In this document: positions 26,488 through 38,064 of the stretch, one piece after another | Numbering within the stretch: position 1 is the stretch's first letter | Layout: each line of letters begins with the position of its first letter | Source: Pseudomonas sp. ATCC 13867 | GTDB lineage: Bacteria; Pseudomonadota; Gammaproteobacteria; Pseudomonadales; Pseudomonadaceae | Length of the DNA stretch: 64,000 nt | Direction of reading: 5' to 3' | Assembly (NCBI RefSeq): GCF_000349845.1 | Contig: NC_020829.1 | Coordinates: 4,719,001 to 4,783,000 of the forward strand | Made by a program: the position numbers and the translations under genes | The notes under the pieces: model-generated | The model's input: only the letters and a program-made list of their open reading frames with translations | Databases searched by the model: none | What the model was told of the DNA's origin: nothing

Positions 26488-27633
26488 ATGATCATCTCTG
26501 CCTCTACCGACTACCGCGCCGCAGCCCAACGCAAGCTGCCGCCGTTCCTCTTCCACTACGCCGACGGCGGCGCCTACGCCGAGCGCACCCTGCGCAACAA
26601 CGTCGACGACCTGGCCAACATCGCCCTGCGCCAGCGCGTGCTGAAGAACATGTCCGAACTGAGCCTCGAGACGACGCTGTTCAACGAAACGCTGAGCATG
26701 CCCGTCGCCCTGGCTCCGGTCGGCCTGACCGGCATGTACGCGCGGCGCGGCGAGGTGCAGGCAGCCCGTGCGGCCGCCGCGAAAGGCATTCCGTTCACCC
26801 TGTCCACGGTGTCGGTCTGTCCCATCGAGGAAGTCGCCCCGGCCATCGACCGGCCCATGTGGTTCCAGCTCTACGTGCTCAAGGACCGCGGCTTCATGCG
26901 CAACGCCCTGGAGCGCGCCAAGGCCGCTGGCGTCACTACGCTGGTGTTCACCGTCGACATGCCGGTGCCCGGCGCCCGCTACCGTGACGCCCACTCCGGC
27001 ATGAGCGGTCCGAACGCGCCGCTGCGCCGTGTCTGGCAAGCCATGACTCACCCGCAGTGGGCGCTGGACGTCGGCCTGCTGGGCAAGCCCCACGACCTGG
27101 GCAACATCTCCAAGTACCGTGGCAACCCCACCGGTCTTGCCGACTACATCGGCTGGCTGGGCGCCAACTTCGACCCGTCGATTTCCTGGAAGGACCTGGA
27201 GTGGATTCGCGACTTCTGGGACGGCCCGATGGTGATCAAGGGCATCCTCGATCCCGATGACGCGAAAGACGCGGTGAAATTCGGTGCCGACGGCATCATC
27301 GTGTCCAACCACGGCGGCCGCCAGCTCGACGGCGTGCTCTCCAGCGCCCGAGCCCTGCCGGCAATTGCCGATGCGGTGAAGGGCGACCTGAAGATCCTCG
27401 CCGACTCTGGCATCCGCAACGGCCTGGACGTGGTACGGATGATTGCCCTGGGCGCGGACACCGTGCTCATCGGCCGCGCCTTCCTCTACGCCCTGGCGAC
27501 CCACGGCGAGGCCGGCGTGAAGAACCTGCTGGACCTGTTCGAGAAGGAAATGCGCGTGGCAATGGTGCTGACCGGCGCCAAGTCCATCAGCGAGATCACC
27601 CGTGATTCGCTGGTGCGCGAACTGGGCGCCTGA
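26488..27633 (+). CDS. lldD: L-lactate dehydrogenase (FMN, quinone-linked)
   Basis: LldD oxidises L-lactate to pyruvate at the inner membrane and passes electrons to quinone. The 381-residue alpha-hydroxy-acid oxidase shows FMN and substrate motifs [43 protein letters not shown], the catalytic histidine in [10 protein letters not shown] and the phosphate site [20 protein letters not shown] (shortened). It lies downstream of lldP, separated by the repeat element A. Confidence 0.97.
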   Translation: MIISASTDYRAAAQRKLPPFLFHYADGGAYAERTLRNNVDDLANIALRQRVLKNMSELSLETTLFNETLSMPVALAPVGLTGMYARRGEVQAARAAAAKGIPFTLSTVSVCPIEEVAPAIDRPMWFQLYVLKDRGFMRNALERAKAAGVTTLVFTVDMPVPGARYRDAHSGMSGPNAPLRRVWQAMTHPQWALDVGLLGKPHDLGNISKYRGNPTGLADYIGWLGANFDPSISWKDLEWIRDFWDGPMVIKGILDPDDAKDAVKFGADGIIVSNHGGRQLDGVLSSARALPAIADAVKGDLKILADSGIRNGLDVVRMIALGADTVLIGRAFLYALATHGEAGVKNLLDLFEKEMRVAMVLTGAKSISEITRDSLVRELGA

Positions 27634-27643
27634 GAGCCCAAAC

Positions 27644-27717
27644 CTGTAGGAGCGAGCTTGCTCGCGAACCTGCCCAACTCCGCGCCCCCGGGCTCGCGAG
27701 CAAGCTCGCTCCTACAG
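27644..27717. repeat. REP inverted pair downstream of lldD
   Basis: CTGTAGGAGCGAGCTTGCTC... and its reverse complement (...CTCGCTCCTACAG) stand 26 bases apart. The arms are complete over about 24 bases each. It begins ten bases after the lldD stop codon, between lldD and lldE. Confidence 0.88.
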
Positions 27718-27799
27718 GAAAAGCGCGCAATGGCGCGCTGGAAAAAACACCGATGGGCCGTCCAGCGGTCCACGCTCACCGATGATGACTGGAGCCGCC

Positions 27800-30618
<2,819 letters not shown>

Positions 30619-30622
<4 letters not shown>

Positions 30623-30696
30623 GGCGGATAACGCCCCAAGCGTTATCCGCCGTCTCTGCGGACGGCGGATAACCTGTTCCAGGTTATTCGCCCTAC
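30619..30696. repeat. GTAGGGCGGATAAC inverted-repeat element after lldE
   Basis: Two hairpins lie side by side: GGCGGATAACGC-CCCAA-GCGTTATCCGCC and GGCGGATAACCTG-TTC-CAGGTTATTCGCC. The ends GTAGGGCG and CGCCCTAC are also complementary, so the whole folds as one long palindrome. The first arm supplies the lldE stop codon (TAG at 30620-30622). Confidence 0.8.
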
Positions 30697-30707
30697 GATC
30701 CCCCCGA

Positions 30708-30724
30708 ATTAACCCGCTCTTAAT
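30708..30724 (+). promoter_or_regulatory. PmrA/QseB-box-like direct repeat
   Basis: ATTAAC-N5-CTTAAT is a direct repeat of TTAA-core hexamers with an 11-base period, the arrangement bound by PmrA/QseB-type OmpR regulators. It lies 76 bases before the start of the response regulator gene, consistent with autoregulation. Confidence 0.6.
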
Positions 30725-30799
30725 CCATCATTGCCACCCTCTGCCGGAAACGAGAGCGACCGGCTATCCTGCTGCACAAGGCCGGTTGAGGGGACATCG

Positions 30800-31477
30800 A
30801 TGAGAATCCTGTTGGCGGAAGACGACCAGTTGCTGGGCGATGGCATTCGCGCGGGGCTCGGTCTGGAAGGCGACACCGTGGACTGGGTCAATGATGGCCT
30901 GGCCGCCGATCAGGCGTTGCAGACCGACGAGTTCGACCTGCTGGTGCTCGACCTCGGCCTGCCGCGTAAGGACGGCCTGGACGTGTTGCGCAGCCTGCGC
31001 CGGCGCGGCGACCTGACGCCGGTGCTGATCCTCACCGCCCGCGACAAGGTGGCCGACCGCGTGGCTGGCCTCGACGCCGGCGCCGACGACTACCTGACCA
31101 AACCCTTCGACCTCGACGAACTGCTCGCCCGCGTCCGCGCCCTCACCCGCCGCCGCACCGGCCGTGCCGTGCCGCTGCTGCAGCACGGCGAACTGATGCT
31201 GGACCCCGCCACCCATCAGGTCAACCTCGCCGGTACACCGGTGGACCTGGCCCCGCGCGAGTACGCCCTGCTGCGCCTACTGCTGGAACAACGCGGCAAA
31301 GTGCTGTCGCGCACCCGCCTGGTGGAGGCCCTGTATGGCTGGGACGGCGACCTGGAGAGCAACGCCATCGAGGTCCACATCCACCACCTGCGCCGCAAGC
31401 TGGGCAACGGCCTGATCCGCACCGTACGCGGCATCGGCTACGGCATCGACCGGCCCGGCAACCCCTCCCAGCCGTGA
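30800..31477 (+). CDS. pmrA: OmpR-family response regulator, PmrA/QseB type
   Basis: The 225-residue regulator starts at ATG 30800 after GAGGGGA. The receiver domain has the acidic pair EDD, phospho-acceptor D51 (LLVLDLGLPRKDG), TAR and K (YLTKPF). The C-terminal winged helix has ESNAIEVHIHHLRRKLG and the end IRTVRGIGYGID. The sequence is closest to PmrA of P. aeruginosa, which controls lipid A modification and polymyxin resistance, and to E. coli QseB. Its position after lldE agrees. No lipid A genes are adjacent, so the regulon is inferred. Confidence 0.85.
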   Translation: MRILLAEDDQLLGDGIRAGLGLEGDTVDWVNDGLAADQALQTDEFDLLVLDLGLPRKDGLDVLRSLRRRGDLTPVLILTARDKVADRVAGLDAGADDYLTKPFDLDELLARVRALTRRRTGRAVPLLQHGELMLDPATHQVNLAGTPVDLAPREYALLRLLLEQRGKVLSRTRLVEALYGWDGDLESNAIEVHIHHLRRKLGNGLIRTVRGIGYGIDRPGNPSQP

Positions 31478-32880
31478 GTCTCGCCCCGCGCCGCGTCGGC
31501 TCGCTCAGCCGCCGACTGTTGCTCCTGCTGATCGGCGGCATTTCGCTGTGCTGGCTGGTCGCGGGCCTGTTCACCTACCACCTGACCCGTCAGCAGGTGA
31601 ACCAACTCTACGACCAGGACATGATCGACTTCGGCCAGGCCGCGCTGAGCCTGGTGAACATCGCCGACGCCGTCGACCCGCAGTCCAGCGACGCAATGGA
31701 AATCCTCGCCCGCAGCCGCAACGCCATCGAGGGGCTACCGCTGATCCGCCGCGAAGCCACCCTCGGCTATGCCATCTGGTACCACGGCCAACCCCTGATC
31801 GCCACCCACAGCCCGCCGCGCGGAATCGAAGCCCAGCCGCCGGGCTTCTCCGGCCTGCAACGCGACGACGTGAACTGGCGTGTCCTGCAGATCGCCTCGC
31901 CAGGCGCCGGCGAAGTCCGCATCTGGGTCTTCGAAGACCTGCACTACCGCTCGAAAACCCTGCGTCTGCTGCTGTTCAGCGCGCTGTTCCCGTTGCTGCT
32001 GGCGCTGCCGCTGTTCCTCATCCTGGTCTGGCTCGGCGTCCGCCAGGGCCTGGCGCCACTGCGCGGCCTGATCGACCAGGTCCACCTGCGCACCGCCCAG
32101 AGCCTGCATCCGTTGTCGCTGAGCCGGGCGCCGGTGGAAGTGCACAGCCTGGTCAACGAACTGAACCTGCTGCTGGAGCGCCTGCACTCGGCGATGGAAG
32201 CCGAACGCCGCCTGACCAGCGACGCCGCCCACGAAATCCGTACGCCGCTGGCCAGCCTGCGCACCCACGCCCAGGTCGCGCTGCGCTCCGCCGACCCGGC
32301 GGCCCACGCCCACGGCTTGCAGCAGGTCAGCCGCAGCGTCGAGCGCATCAGTGCGCTGATGGAGCAGATCCTGCTGCTGGCCCGACTCGACGGCGAAGAA
32401 CTGCACGAAACCTTCAGCCACATCGATCTCGGTCCGCTCGCCGAGGAAACCATTGCCGAACTCGCCCCCCAGGCCATCGACAGGCACCTCGAACTCACCC
32501 TCGACGCCCATCCGGGCTGTACCCTGATGGGCGTACCGGTCTGGCTCGGGCTGATCCTCACCAACCTGGTCGGCAACGCCCTGCGCTATACGCCCGAGGG
32601 CGGCCGCGTGGAGGTGAGCCTGGAACGCACGGACGACACGCTCGCACTCTGGGTGCGCGACAACGGCCCCGGCGTGGCGCAGGCCGAGCAGGCAGCCATC
32701 TTCACCCGTTTCTATCGCAGCCCCAGCGTGGCCGACAGCGCCGGCAGCGGACTCGGGCTGCCCATCGTCAAGCGCATCGTGGAGATTCACCACGGCCGTA
32801 TCAGCCTGCACGAAGGGCTGGATGGCGCCGGCCTGGGCGTGTGCGTCGAGCTGCCGGCAACCACTGGCGAAAAAGACTGA
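31474..32880 (+). CDS. pmrB: Membrane sensor histidine kinase, PmrB/QseC type
   Basis: The GTG start overlaps the stop codon of the response regulator (GTGA), so the two are coupled. The 468-residue protein has two membrane helices (about 14-34 and 165-187), a periplasmic domain of about 130 residues between, HAMP-like linker, the phospho-acceptor H253 in SDAAHEIRTPLASL, the N box LVGNALRYTPEGG, DNGPGV and GSGLGLPIVKRI. It is the cognate kinase. I did not see a clear ExxE iron-binding motif in the periplasmic part, so a metal signal is not shown. Confidence 0.82.
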   Translation: MSLAPRRVGSLSRRLLLLLIGGISLCWLVAGLFTYHLTRQQVNQLYDQDMIDFGQAALSLVNIADAVDPQSSDAMEILARSRNAIEGLPLIRREATLGYAIWYHGQPLIATHSPPRGIEAQPPGFSGLQRDDVNWRVLQIASPGAGEVRIWVFEDLHYRSKTLRLLLFSALFPLLLALPLFLILVWLGVRQGLAPLRGLIDQVHLRTAQSLHPLSLSRAPVEVHSLVNELNLLLERLHSAMEAERRLTSDAAHEIRTPLASLRTHAQVALRSADPAAHAHGLQQVSRSVERISALMEQILLLARLDGEELHETFSHIDLGPLAEETIAELAPQAIDRHLELTLDAHPGCTLMGVPVWLGLILTNLVGNALRYTPEGGRVEVSLERTDDTLALWVRDNGPGVAQAEQAAIFTRFYRSPSVADSAGSGLGLPIVKRIVEIHHGRISLHEGLDGAGLGVCVELPATTGEKD

Positions 32881-32965
32881 ACCTGGCGAAAAGCCCGGCA
32901 GTCGACCCTGTACGGTCCGCGTGAACGGTCCGCGATAACCCGGTCAATTTGCCAGGAGTACAGCC

Positions 32966-33217
32966 ATGAAACGTACCGCCTTGCTCATTACCGCCGCCCT
33001 GCTGGCGTCGCCGGCCTTCGCCGCCGACCTGTGCAGCGACAATCTGCAGAAAATCGACGCTGCCGTGCAGTCCAACGCCGGCACCGCACAAACCCAGGAT
33101 CAAGCCATGCGCCTGCAGGAAAAAGCTATCCAGGCCCAGCAGTCGGGCGATACCAAGGCCTGCATCGCACAGACCGAGAAAGCCCTGAAGCTGCTCAAGC
33201 AGAGCGGTAAGTCCTGA
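32966..33217 (+). CDS. Small secreted protein of unknown function
   Basis: The product of 83 residues begins with a clear Sec signal peptide (MKRTALLITAALLASPAFA, cleavage likely before ADLC). The mature 64 residues are Gln/Ala/Lys-rich, probably helical, and contain two cysteines (ADLCSD and KACIAQ) that could form a disulfide. GCCAGGAGT precedes the ATG at good spacing, so translation is likely. It lies 85 bases after the sensor kinase gene, on the same strand. I do not recognise the family. Confidence 0.8.
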   Translation: MKRTALLITAALLASPAFAADLCSDNLQKIDAAVQSNAGTAQTQDQAMRLQEKAIQAQQSGDTKACIAQTEKALKLLKQSGKS

Positions 33218-33418
33218 TCCCGCTTCGACGGCCGGTCGGACCGGCCGGCCGCCCCATTTCCCGTGCGCCTGCCGCACCGAGGCGCTCGCGCGGGTTTCCT
33301 GCACCGATAAGCCCCACGAAGCTCTCGCCATTCGCGAGAAAGCAGTTCATTCCTCCGCCCGACCACCTCCCTAAGATGTAGCGATTGCCGATCGACAATA
33401 ATCACAACCGGAATCGCC

Positions 33419-36400
33419 ATGCCCCTGACGCACCTGCTCATCGCCAACCGTGGCGAGATTGCCATCCGCATTGCCCGTGCCGCCGCCGAGCTGGGTATCC
33501 AGACGCTGGCGATCTTCGCCGAGGACGACGCCGCCTCGCTGCACACGCGCCAGGTCGACCAGGCCGCGGCCCTGAAAGGGCGTGGCGCCAGCGCCTATCT
33601 CGACCAGCAGCAGATCATCGAGATCGCCCTGGCGCACGGCTGCGACGCGATACATCCGGGCTATGGCTTCCTCTCCGAAAACGCCGACTTCGCCCGCCGC
33701 TGCGAAGCGGCCGGCCTGACCTTCGTCGGCCCCTCGGCGGACGTGCTCGCGTGCTTCGGCGACAAGGCCCGCGCCCGCGACCTGGCCAGCGCGCACGGCG
33801 TGGCATTGGCCGCGGGCAGCAACCGCGCCACTGCGCTGGAGGACGCCGAGCGCTTCTTCCGCGAACTGCCCGGCGGGTCCGGCATGATGATCAAGGCCCT
33901 GGCCGGCGGCGGTGGACGCGGCATGCGCGCAGTACGCAGCCCCGAGGAAATTGCCGACGCCTACGCGCGCTGCCAGGCCGAGGCCCGCGCGGCCTTCGGC
34001 GATGATCGGCTCTACGTGGAGCGCCTGATCCAGCGCTCCCGCCATATCGAAGTGCAGGTGATCGGCGACGGCCGCAGCGTCAGTCACCTCTGGGAGCGCG
34101 ACTGCACCCTGCAGCGGCGCAACCAGAAGCTGCTGGAAATCGCCCCCAGCCCCAACCTGCACCCGCGCCTGCGCGGCGCCATCCTCGCCGCCGCCGTGCG
34201 CCTGGCCGAAGCCGTGGACTATCGCGGTCTGGGCACTTTCGAGTTCCTGCTGGACGAGGACAGCGGTGACTTCGTGTTCATGGAAGCCAACCCACGCCTG
34301 CAGGTGGAACACACCGTCACCGAAGCGGTGACCGGCATCGACCTGGTCCAGGCGCAACTGCGCATCGCCGCTGGCGCCAGCCTCGCCGAACTGAACCTGA
34401 CCCAGGCGGAGATCCCCGCGCCGCGCGGCCACGCCCTGCAACTGCGGATCAACCTGGAAAACCTCGCCAGCGACGGCACGCCCCACCTCGCCTGCGGCAC
34501 CCTCAGCGCCTACGAACCGCCCAGCGGCCCCGGCCTGCGCGTGGACGGCTACGGCTACGCCGGCTACCGCAACAGCGCCGGCTACGACTCGCTGCTGGCC
34601 AAGCTGATCGTCCACGGCAACGGCGGTTATCCACAACTGGTGCAGCGCGCCTACCGCGCCCTCTGCGAATTCCGCCTGGAGGGTGTGGCGAGCAACATCC
34701 CGCTGCTGCTCAACCTGCTGCGCCAGCCGGCAGTGGCGGACAACCAGGTCACCACGCGCTACATCGAAGAACACCTGCCCACGCTGCTCGGCGCGCAGGA
34801 ACATGCCCATCCGCACCGTTTCTTCAAACATGCCGGCGCGGCGCCGGAAATCCAGCGCACCAGCGAGGCGCCCGCCGGTTGCATTGCGCTGGGAACGCCC
34901 AGCGCTGGTGTGCTGGTCAGCCTGAACGTCATCCCCGACGACGCGGTCGCCCAGGGCCAGACCATCGCCGTGATCGAAGCGATGAAGATGGAGTTCGAAG
35001 TGAAGGCCAGCGCCAGTGGCATCGTCCACAGTCTCGCCGCCACGCCCGGCGACAGCCTCGGCGAGGGCGACCCGCTGCTGTTCGTCGAACCGGCGGATGT
35101 CGAAGCGCAGGACCATGAAAGCGCTGCCGCCATCGACCTCGACGCCATCCGCGCCGACCTCGCCGAAGTCCTTGAACGCCATGCCATCGGCCTCGACGAG
35201 CGCCGCCCGGAGGCCGTCGCCAAGCGCCACAGGATCGGCAAGCGCACCACCCGCGAGAACCTCGCCGATCTGCTCGATGACGGCAGCTTCATCGAGTACG
35301 GCGCCCTGGCCATCGCCGCCCAGCGCCGTCGCCGCAGCGTCGAGGAACTGATCGCCAGCAGTCCTGCCGACGGCCTGGTCAGCGGCCTGGGCAGCATCAA
35401 CGCCGCGCAGTTCGGCGACGAGAAGGCCCGCTGCCTGGTGCTGGCCTACGACTACACGGTGTTCGCCGGCACCCAGGGCGTGATGAACCACAAGAAGACC
35501 GACCGCATGCTGCACCTGGCCGAGCAATGGCGCATCCCGCTGGTGCTCTACGCGGAAGGGGGCGGCGGGCGGCCGGGCGACACCGATTTCGTCGGCGTGG
35601 CCGGGCTCGACAACATGAGCTTCGTCGGCCTGGCGCGGCTCTCCGGGCTGGTGCCGCTGGTGGGCGTGGTCTCCGGCCGTTGCTTCGCCGGCAATGCCGC
35701 CCTGCTGGGCTGCTGCGACGTGATCATCGCCACCCGCGATACCAGCCTGGGCATGGCAGGCCCGGCGATGATCGAGGGCGGCGGCCTGGGCAGGTTCGCC
35801 CCCGAGGAAGTCGGCCCCAGCGACGTGCAGAGCGCCAACGGCGTGATCGACGTGCTGGTGGAGGACGAGGCCGAAGCCACCCGCATCGCCCGCCAGTACC
35901 TCGCCTACTTCCAGGGCGACAGCGCCGACTGGCAATGCGCCGACCAGCGCCGGCTGCGCCACGCGGTGCCGGAGAACCGCCTGCGCGTCTACGACATCCG
36001 CCAGGTCATCGAACAACTGGCCGACAGCGACTCGACGCTGGAACTGCGCCGGCACTTCGCCGCCGGCATGATCACCGCGCTGGTGCGCATCGAAGGCAAG
36101 CCCTTCGGCCTGCTCGCCAACAACCCCATGCACCTGGGCGGCGCCATCGATGCCGAGGCCGGCGACAAGGCCGCGCGCTTCATGCAGCTGTGCGACGCCT
36201 TCGACCTGCCGATCATCTCCCTGTGCGACACCCCCGGCTTCATGGTCGGCCCGGAGGCAGAGAAGACCGGCACCGTACGCCACGTCTCGCGCATGTTCGT
36301 CACCGCCGCCAGCCTGACCGTGCCCTTCTTCACCGTGGTGCTGCGCAAAGGCTACGGCCTGGGTGCGCAGGCAATGGCTGCCGGCAGCTTCCACGCTGCG

Positions 36401-36703
36401 CTGTTCACCGTCGCCTGGCCCAGCGGCGAGTTCGGCGCAATGGGCCTGGAAGGCGCGATCCGCCTCGGCTACGCCAAGGAGCTGGCTGCGCTGGAGGACC
36501 CGCAAGAGCGGAAGGCGCTGTTCGACAAGCTGGTCGCCGCCGCCTACCGCAACGGCAAGGGCCTGAACATGGCGAGCTACCTGGAGATCGACGACGTGAT
36601 CGACCCCGCCGACACCCGCCGCTGGCTGCTGCGCGGGCTCGCCTCAGTGCCACGCCCGGCTCCGCGCCAGGGCAAGAAGCGTCCACTGATCGACACCTGG
36701 TGA
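33419..36703 (+). CDS. Single-chain multidomain acyl-CoA carboxylase (biotin carboxylase-BCCP-carboxyltransferase)
   Basis: The 1094-residue protein fuses three parts. Residues 1-450 are a biotin carboxylase (LIANRGEIAIRIARAA, ALAGGGGRGMRAV, FMEANPRLQVEHTVTE). Residues about 485-560 form a biotinyl domain with the acceptor lysine near 523 in IEAMKMEFEV. Residues about 580-1094 hold both halves of a carboxyltransferase (YTVFAGTQGVMNHKK, LVLYAEGGGGRPGDTD; later GGAIDAEAGDKAARFMQL, LCDTPGFMVGPEAEKTG). This order matches the one-chain long-chain acyl-CoA carboxylases. It is often mislabelled pyruvate carboxylase. The substrate here is unknown. Confidence 0.9.
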   Translation: MPLTHLLIANRGEIAIRIARAAAELGIQTLAIFAEDDAASLHTRQVDQAAALKGRGASAYLDQQQIIEIALAHGCDAIHPGYGFLSENADFARRCEAAGLTFVGPSADVLACFGDKARARDLASAHGVALAAGSNRATALEDAERFFRELPGGSGMMIKALAGGGGRGMRAVRSPEEIADAYARCQAEARAAFGDDRLYVERLIQRSRHIEVQVIGDGRSVSHLWERDCTLQRRNQKLLEIAPSPNLHPRLRGAILAAAVRLAEAVDYRGLGTFEFLLDEDSGDFVFMEANPRLQVEHTVTEAVTGIDLVQAQLRIAAGASLAELNLTQAEIPAPRGHALQLRINLENLASDGTPHLACGTLSAYEPPSGPGLRVDGYGYAGYRNSAGYDSLLAKLIVHGNGGYPQLVQRAYRALCEFRLEGVASNIPLLLNLLRQPAVADNQVTTRYIEEHLPTLLGAQEHAHPHRFFKHAGAAPEIQRTSEAPAGCIALGTPSAGVLVSLNVIPDDAVAQGQTIAVIEAMKMEFEVKASASGIVHSLAATPGDSLGEGDPLLFVEPADVEAQDHESAAAIDLDAIRADLAEVLERHAIGLDERRPEAVAKRHRIGKRTTRENLADLLDDGSFIEYGALAIAAQRRRRSVEELIASSPADGLVSGLGSINAAQFGDEKARCLVLAYDYTVFAGTQGVMNHKKTDRMLHLAEQWRIPLVLYAEGGGGRPGDTDFVGVAGLDNMSFVGLARLSGLVPLVGVVSGRCFAGNAALLGCCDVIIATRDTSLGMAGPAMIEGGGLGRFAPEEVGPSDVQSANGVIDVLVEDEAEATRIARQYLAYFQGDSADWQCADQRRLRHAVPENRLRVYDIRQVIEQLADSDSTLELRRHFAAGMITALVRIEGKPFGLLANNPMHLGGAIDAEAGDKAARFMQLCDAFDLPIISLCDTPGFMVGPEAEKTGTVRHVSRMFVTAASLTVPFFTVVLRKGYGLGAQAMAAGSFHAALFTVAWPSGEFGAMGLEGAIRLGYAKELAALEDPQERKALFDKLVAAAYRNGKGLNMASYLEIDDVIDPADTRRWLLRGLASVPRPAPRQGKKRPLIDTW

Positions 36704-36712
36704 CCCAGCGGG

Positions 36713-36740
36713 TTGAGCTAAGCTCCTGATTGGCTAAAAT
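36713..36740 (+). promoter_or_regulatory. Promoter of the manganese riboswitch transcript
   Basis: TTGAGC (36713-36718) and TAAAAT (36735-36740) are 16 bases apart. Transcription would begin near 36747, just before the conserved GGGGAGTAGC of the riboswitch. Confidence 0.7.
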
Positions 36741-36749
36741 GCGCATCGT

Positions 36750-36888
36750 CATTGGGGAGTAGCCGACCGCTCATGCGAGCGGGGGCGACGTCAACACACT
36801 TGGCCCACAAGGCTATGGCGTCGCCAGCGATCCGCCTGGCAAGACCTTTGACCACGCAGCCTCCGAGCGGCCGGGGAGCGCGTGGTCA
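36750..36888 (+). promoter_or_regulatory. yybP-ykoY manganese riboswitch
   Basis: The leader has the hallmark blocks of this class: GGGGAGTAGC at 36754, GTCAACACACTTGGCCC at 36790 and CTGGCAAGACCTTTG at 36836, which form the two metal-binding loops. A strong hairpin follows (GACCACGC ... GCGTGGTC, 36850-36887), probably the expression platform. The riboswitch binds Mn2+ and turns on export genes. It controls the exchanger that starts at 36966. Confidence 0.9.
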
Positions 36889-36965
36889 TGGGTATCGGAC
36901 CGGCCGGGAGTCTTCACCGTGACGCACCGCCTCATCTCCCGCTCCATCCGTCTGGAGCCTCGCGC

Positions 36966-37976
36966 ATGCTGACCTTCATCCTCGAACTGCTCGGCATGCT
37001 GCTGGTGATCCTGATCGCCGCCGAACTCTTCACCAACGCGCTGGAACACTTCGGCGAACGCCTGGGCATCTCCGAAGGCGCCACCGGCTCACTGTTCGCC
37101 GCCATCGGTACTGCGCTTCCGGAAACCCTGATCCCATTGCTGGCCCTGTTTGCCGGCACCCGGAACGTGAACCTCAACCAGGAAGTCGGCGTGGGCGCCA
37201 TTCTCGGCGCGCCGCTGATGCTGTCGACCCTGTCCACCTGCCTGATGGCCTGCTTCGCCTGGCGAGCGCGCGGGCTGGCCGGCCGCGTTCGCCCCGAGCG
37301 CAGCGGACTGCAGCGCGACCTGAATTTCTTCCTGATCGCCTTCAGCATCGCCGCCATCGCCATGTTCGTACCGACGCAGTTCCTGCCCCTCCGCATCGGC
37401 CTGAGCCTGCTGCTGGTCCTCACCTATGTCGCCTACATCACCCTTACGCTGCGGGCCTCGCAGGAGTTGGTGGAGAACGGCCACGGCACTGAAGCCGATC
37501 ACCACATGTACCTGTCGCGCCTCGGCCTGCCGACCAACCTGGCGACCATCCTGCTGCAATTGCTGCTGGGCCTTGGCTTGCTGGTGCTGGGAGCGAAGGG
37601 CTTCATCCACGGAGTGGAGGGACTGTCACACCTGCTGGGCCTCTCCGCCCTGCTGCTGTCGCTGCTGATCATCCCGATTGCCACCGAGTTGCCGGAGAAG
37701 ATCAACAGCATCCTCTGGGTCCGCCGCGGCAAGGACACCCTGGCCTTCGGCAACATCAGCGGCGCGATGGTGTTCCAGGGCACCCTGCTGCCCGCCATCG
37801 GCATCCTGCTCACCCCCTGGCAACCGCGCATCGAAGTGCTCACCGGCGTACTGATCACCCTCGGCGCCACGCTCTGGCTGCGTCTCAATGCGCAGCGCGA
37901 TGGACTGCCGGTCTGGGTGCTGCTGCTGAACGGCGTGCTGTACGCCGCCTATCTGGGCATCACCCTGTCACGCTGA
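36966..37976 (+). CDS. Cation/Ca2+ exchanger family protein, probable manganese exporter
   Basis: I use the ATG at 36966 (MLTFILELLGMLLVILIAAE) with TGGAG upstream, giving 336 residues with about ten membrane helices. The two alpha repeats of the CaCA superfamily are seen as AAIGTALPETLIPLLALFAG and LLIIPIATELPEKINSI, with the acidic residues that bind the cation. The family exchanges Ca2+ or other divalent ions for H+ or Na+. The Mn2+ riboswitch in front makes manganese efflux the likely role, which is inferred. Confidence 0.87.
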   Translation: MLTFILELLGMLLVILIAAELFTNALEHFGERLGISEGATGSLFAAIGTALPETLIPLLALFAGTRNVNLNQEVGVGAILGAPLMLSTLSTCLMACFAWRARGLAGRVRPERSGLQRDLNFFLIAFSIAAIAMFVPTQFLPLRIGLSLLLVLTYVAYITLTLRASQELVENGHGTEADHHMYLSRLGLPTNLATILLQLLLGLGLLVLGAKGFIHGVEGLSHLLGLSALLLSLLIIPIATELPEKINSILWVRRGKDTLAFGNISGAMVFQGTLLPAIGILLTPWQPRIEVLTGVLITLGATLWLRLNAQRDGLPVWVLLLNGVLYAAYLGITLSR

Positions 37977-38064
37977 CGCCTGCGGCGTACCGCCTACACT
38001 GACCAGTCTGGGCTGCCGATGCTGCGGCAGCCCCTTGTCATCGAGATACGCCGAAGGAGTGAGC

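Noticed and set aside
33371..36505. Open frame of 1044 codons antisense to the acyl-CoA carboxylase
   Set aside because: Same GC-bias artefact; the sense strand encodes all catalytic motifs.
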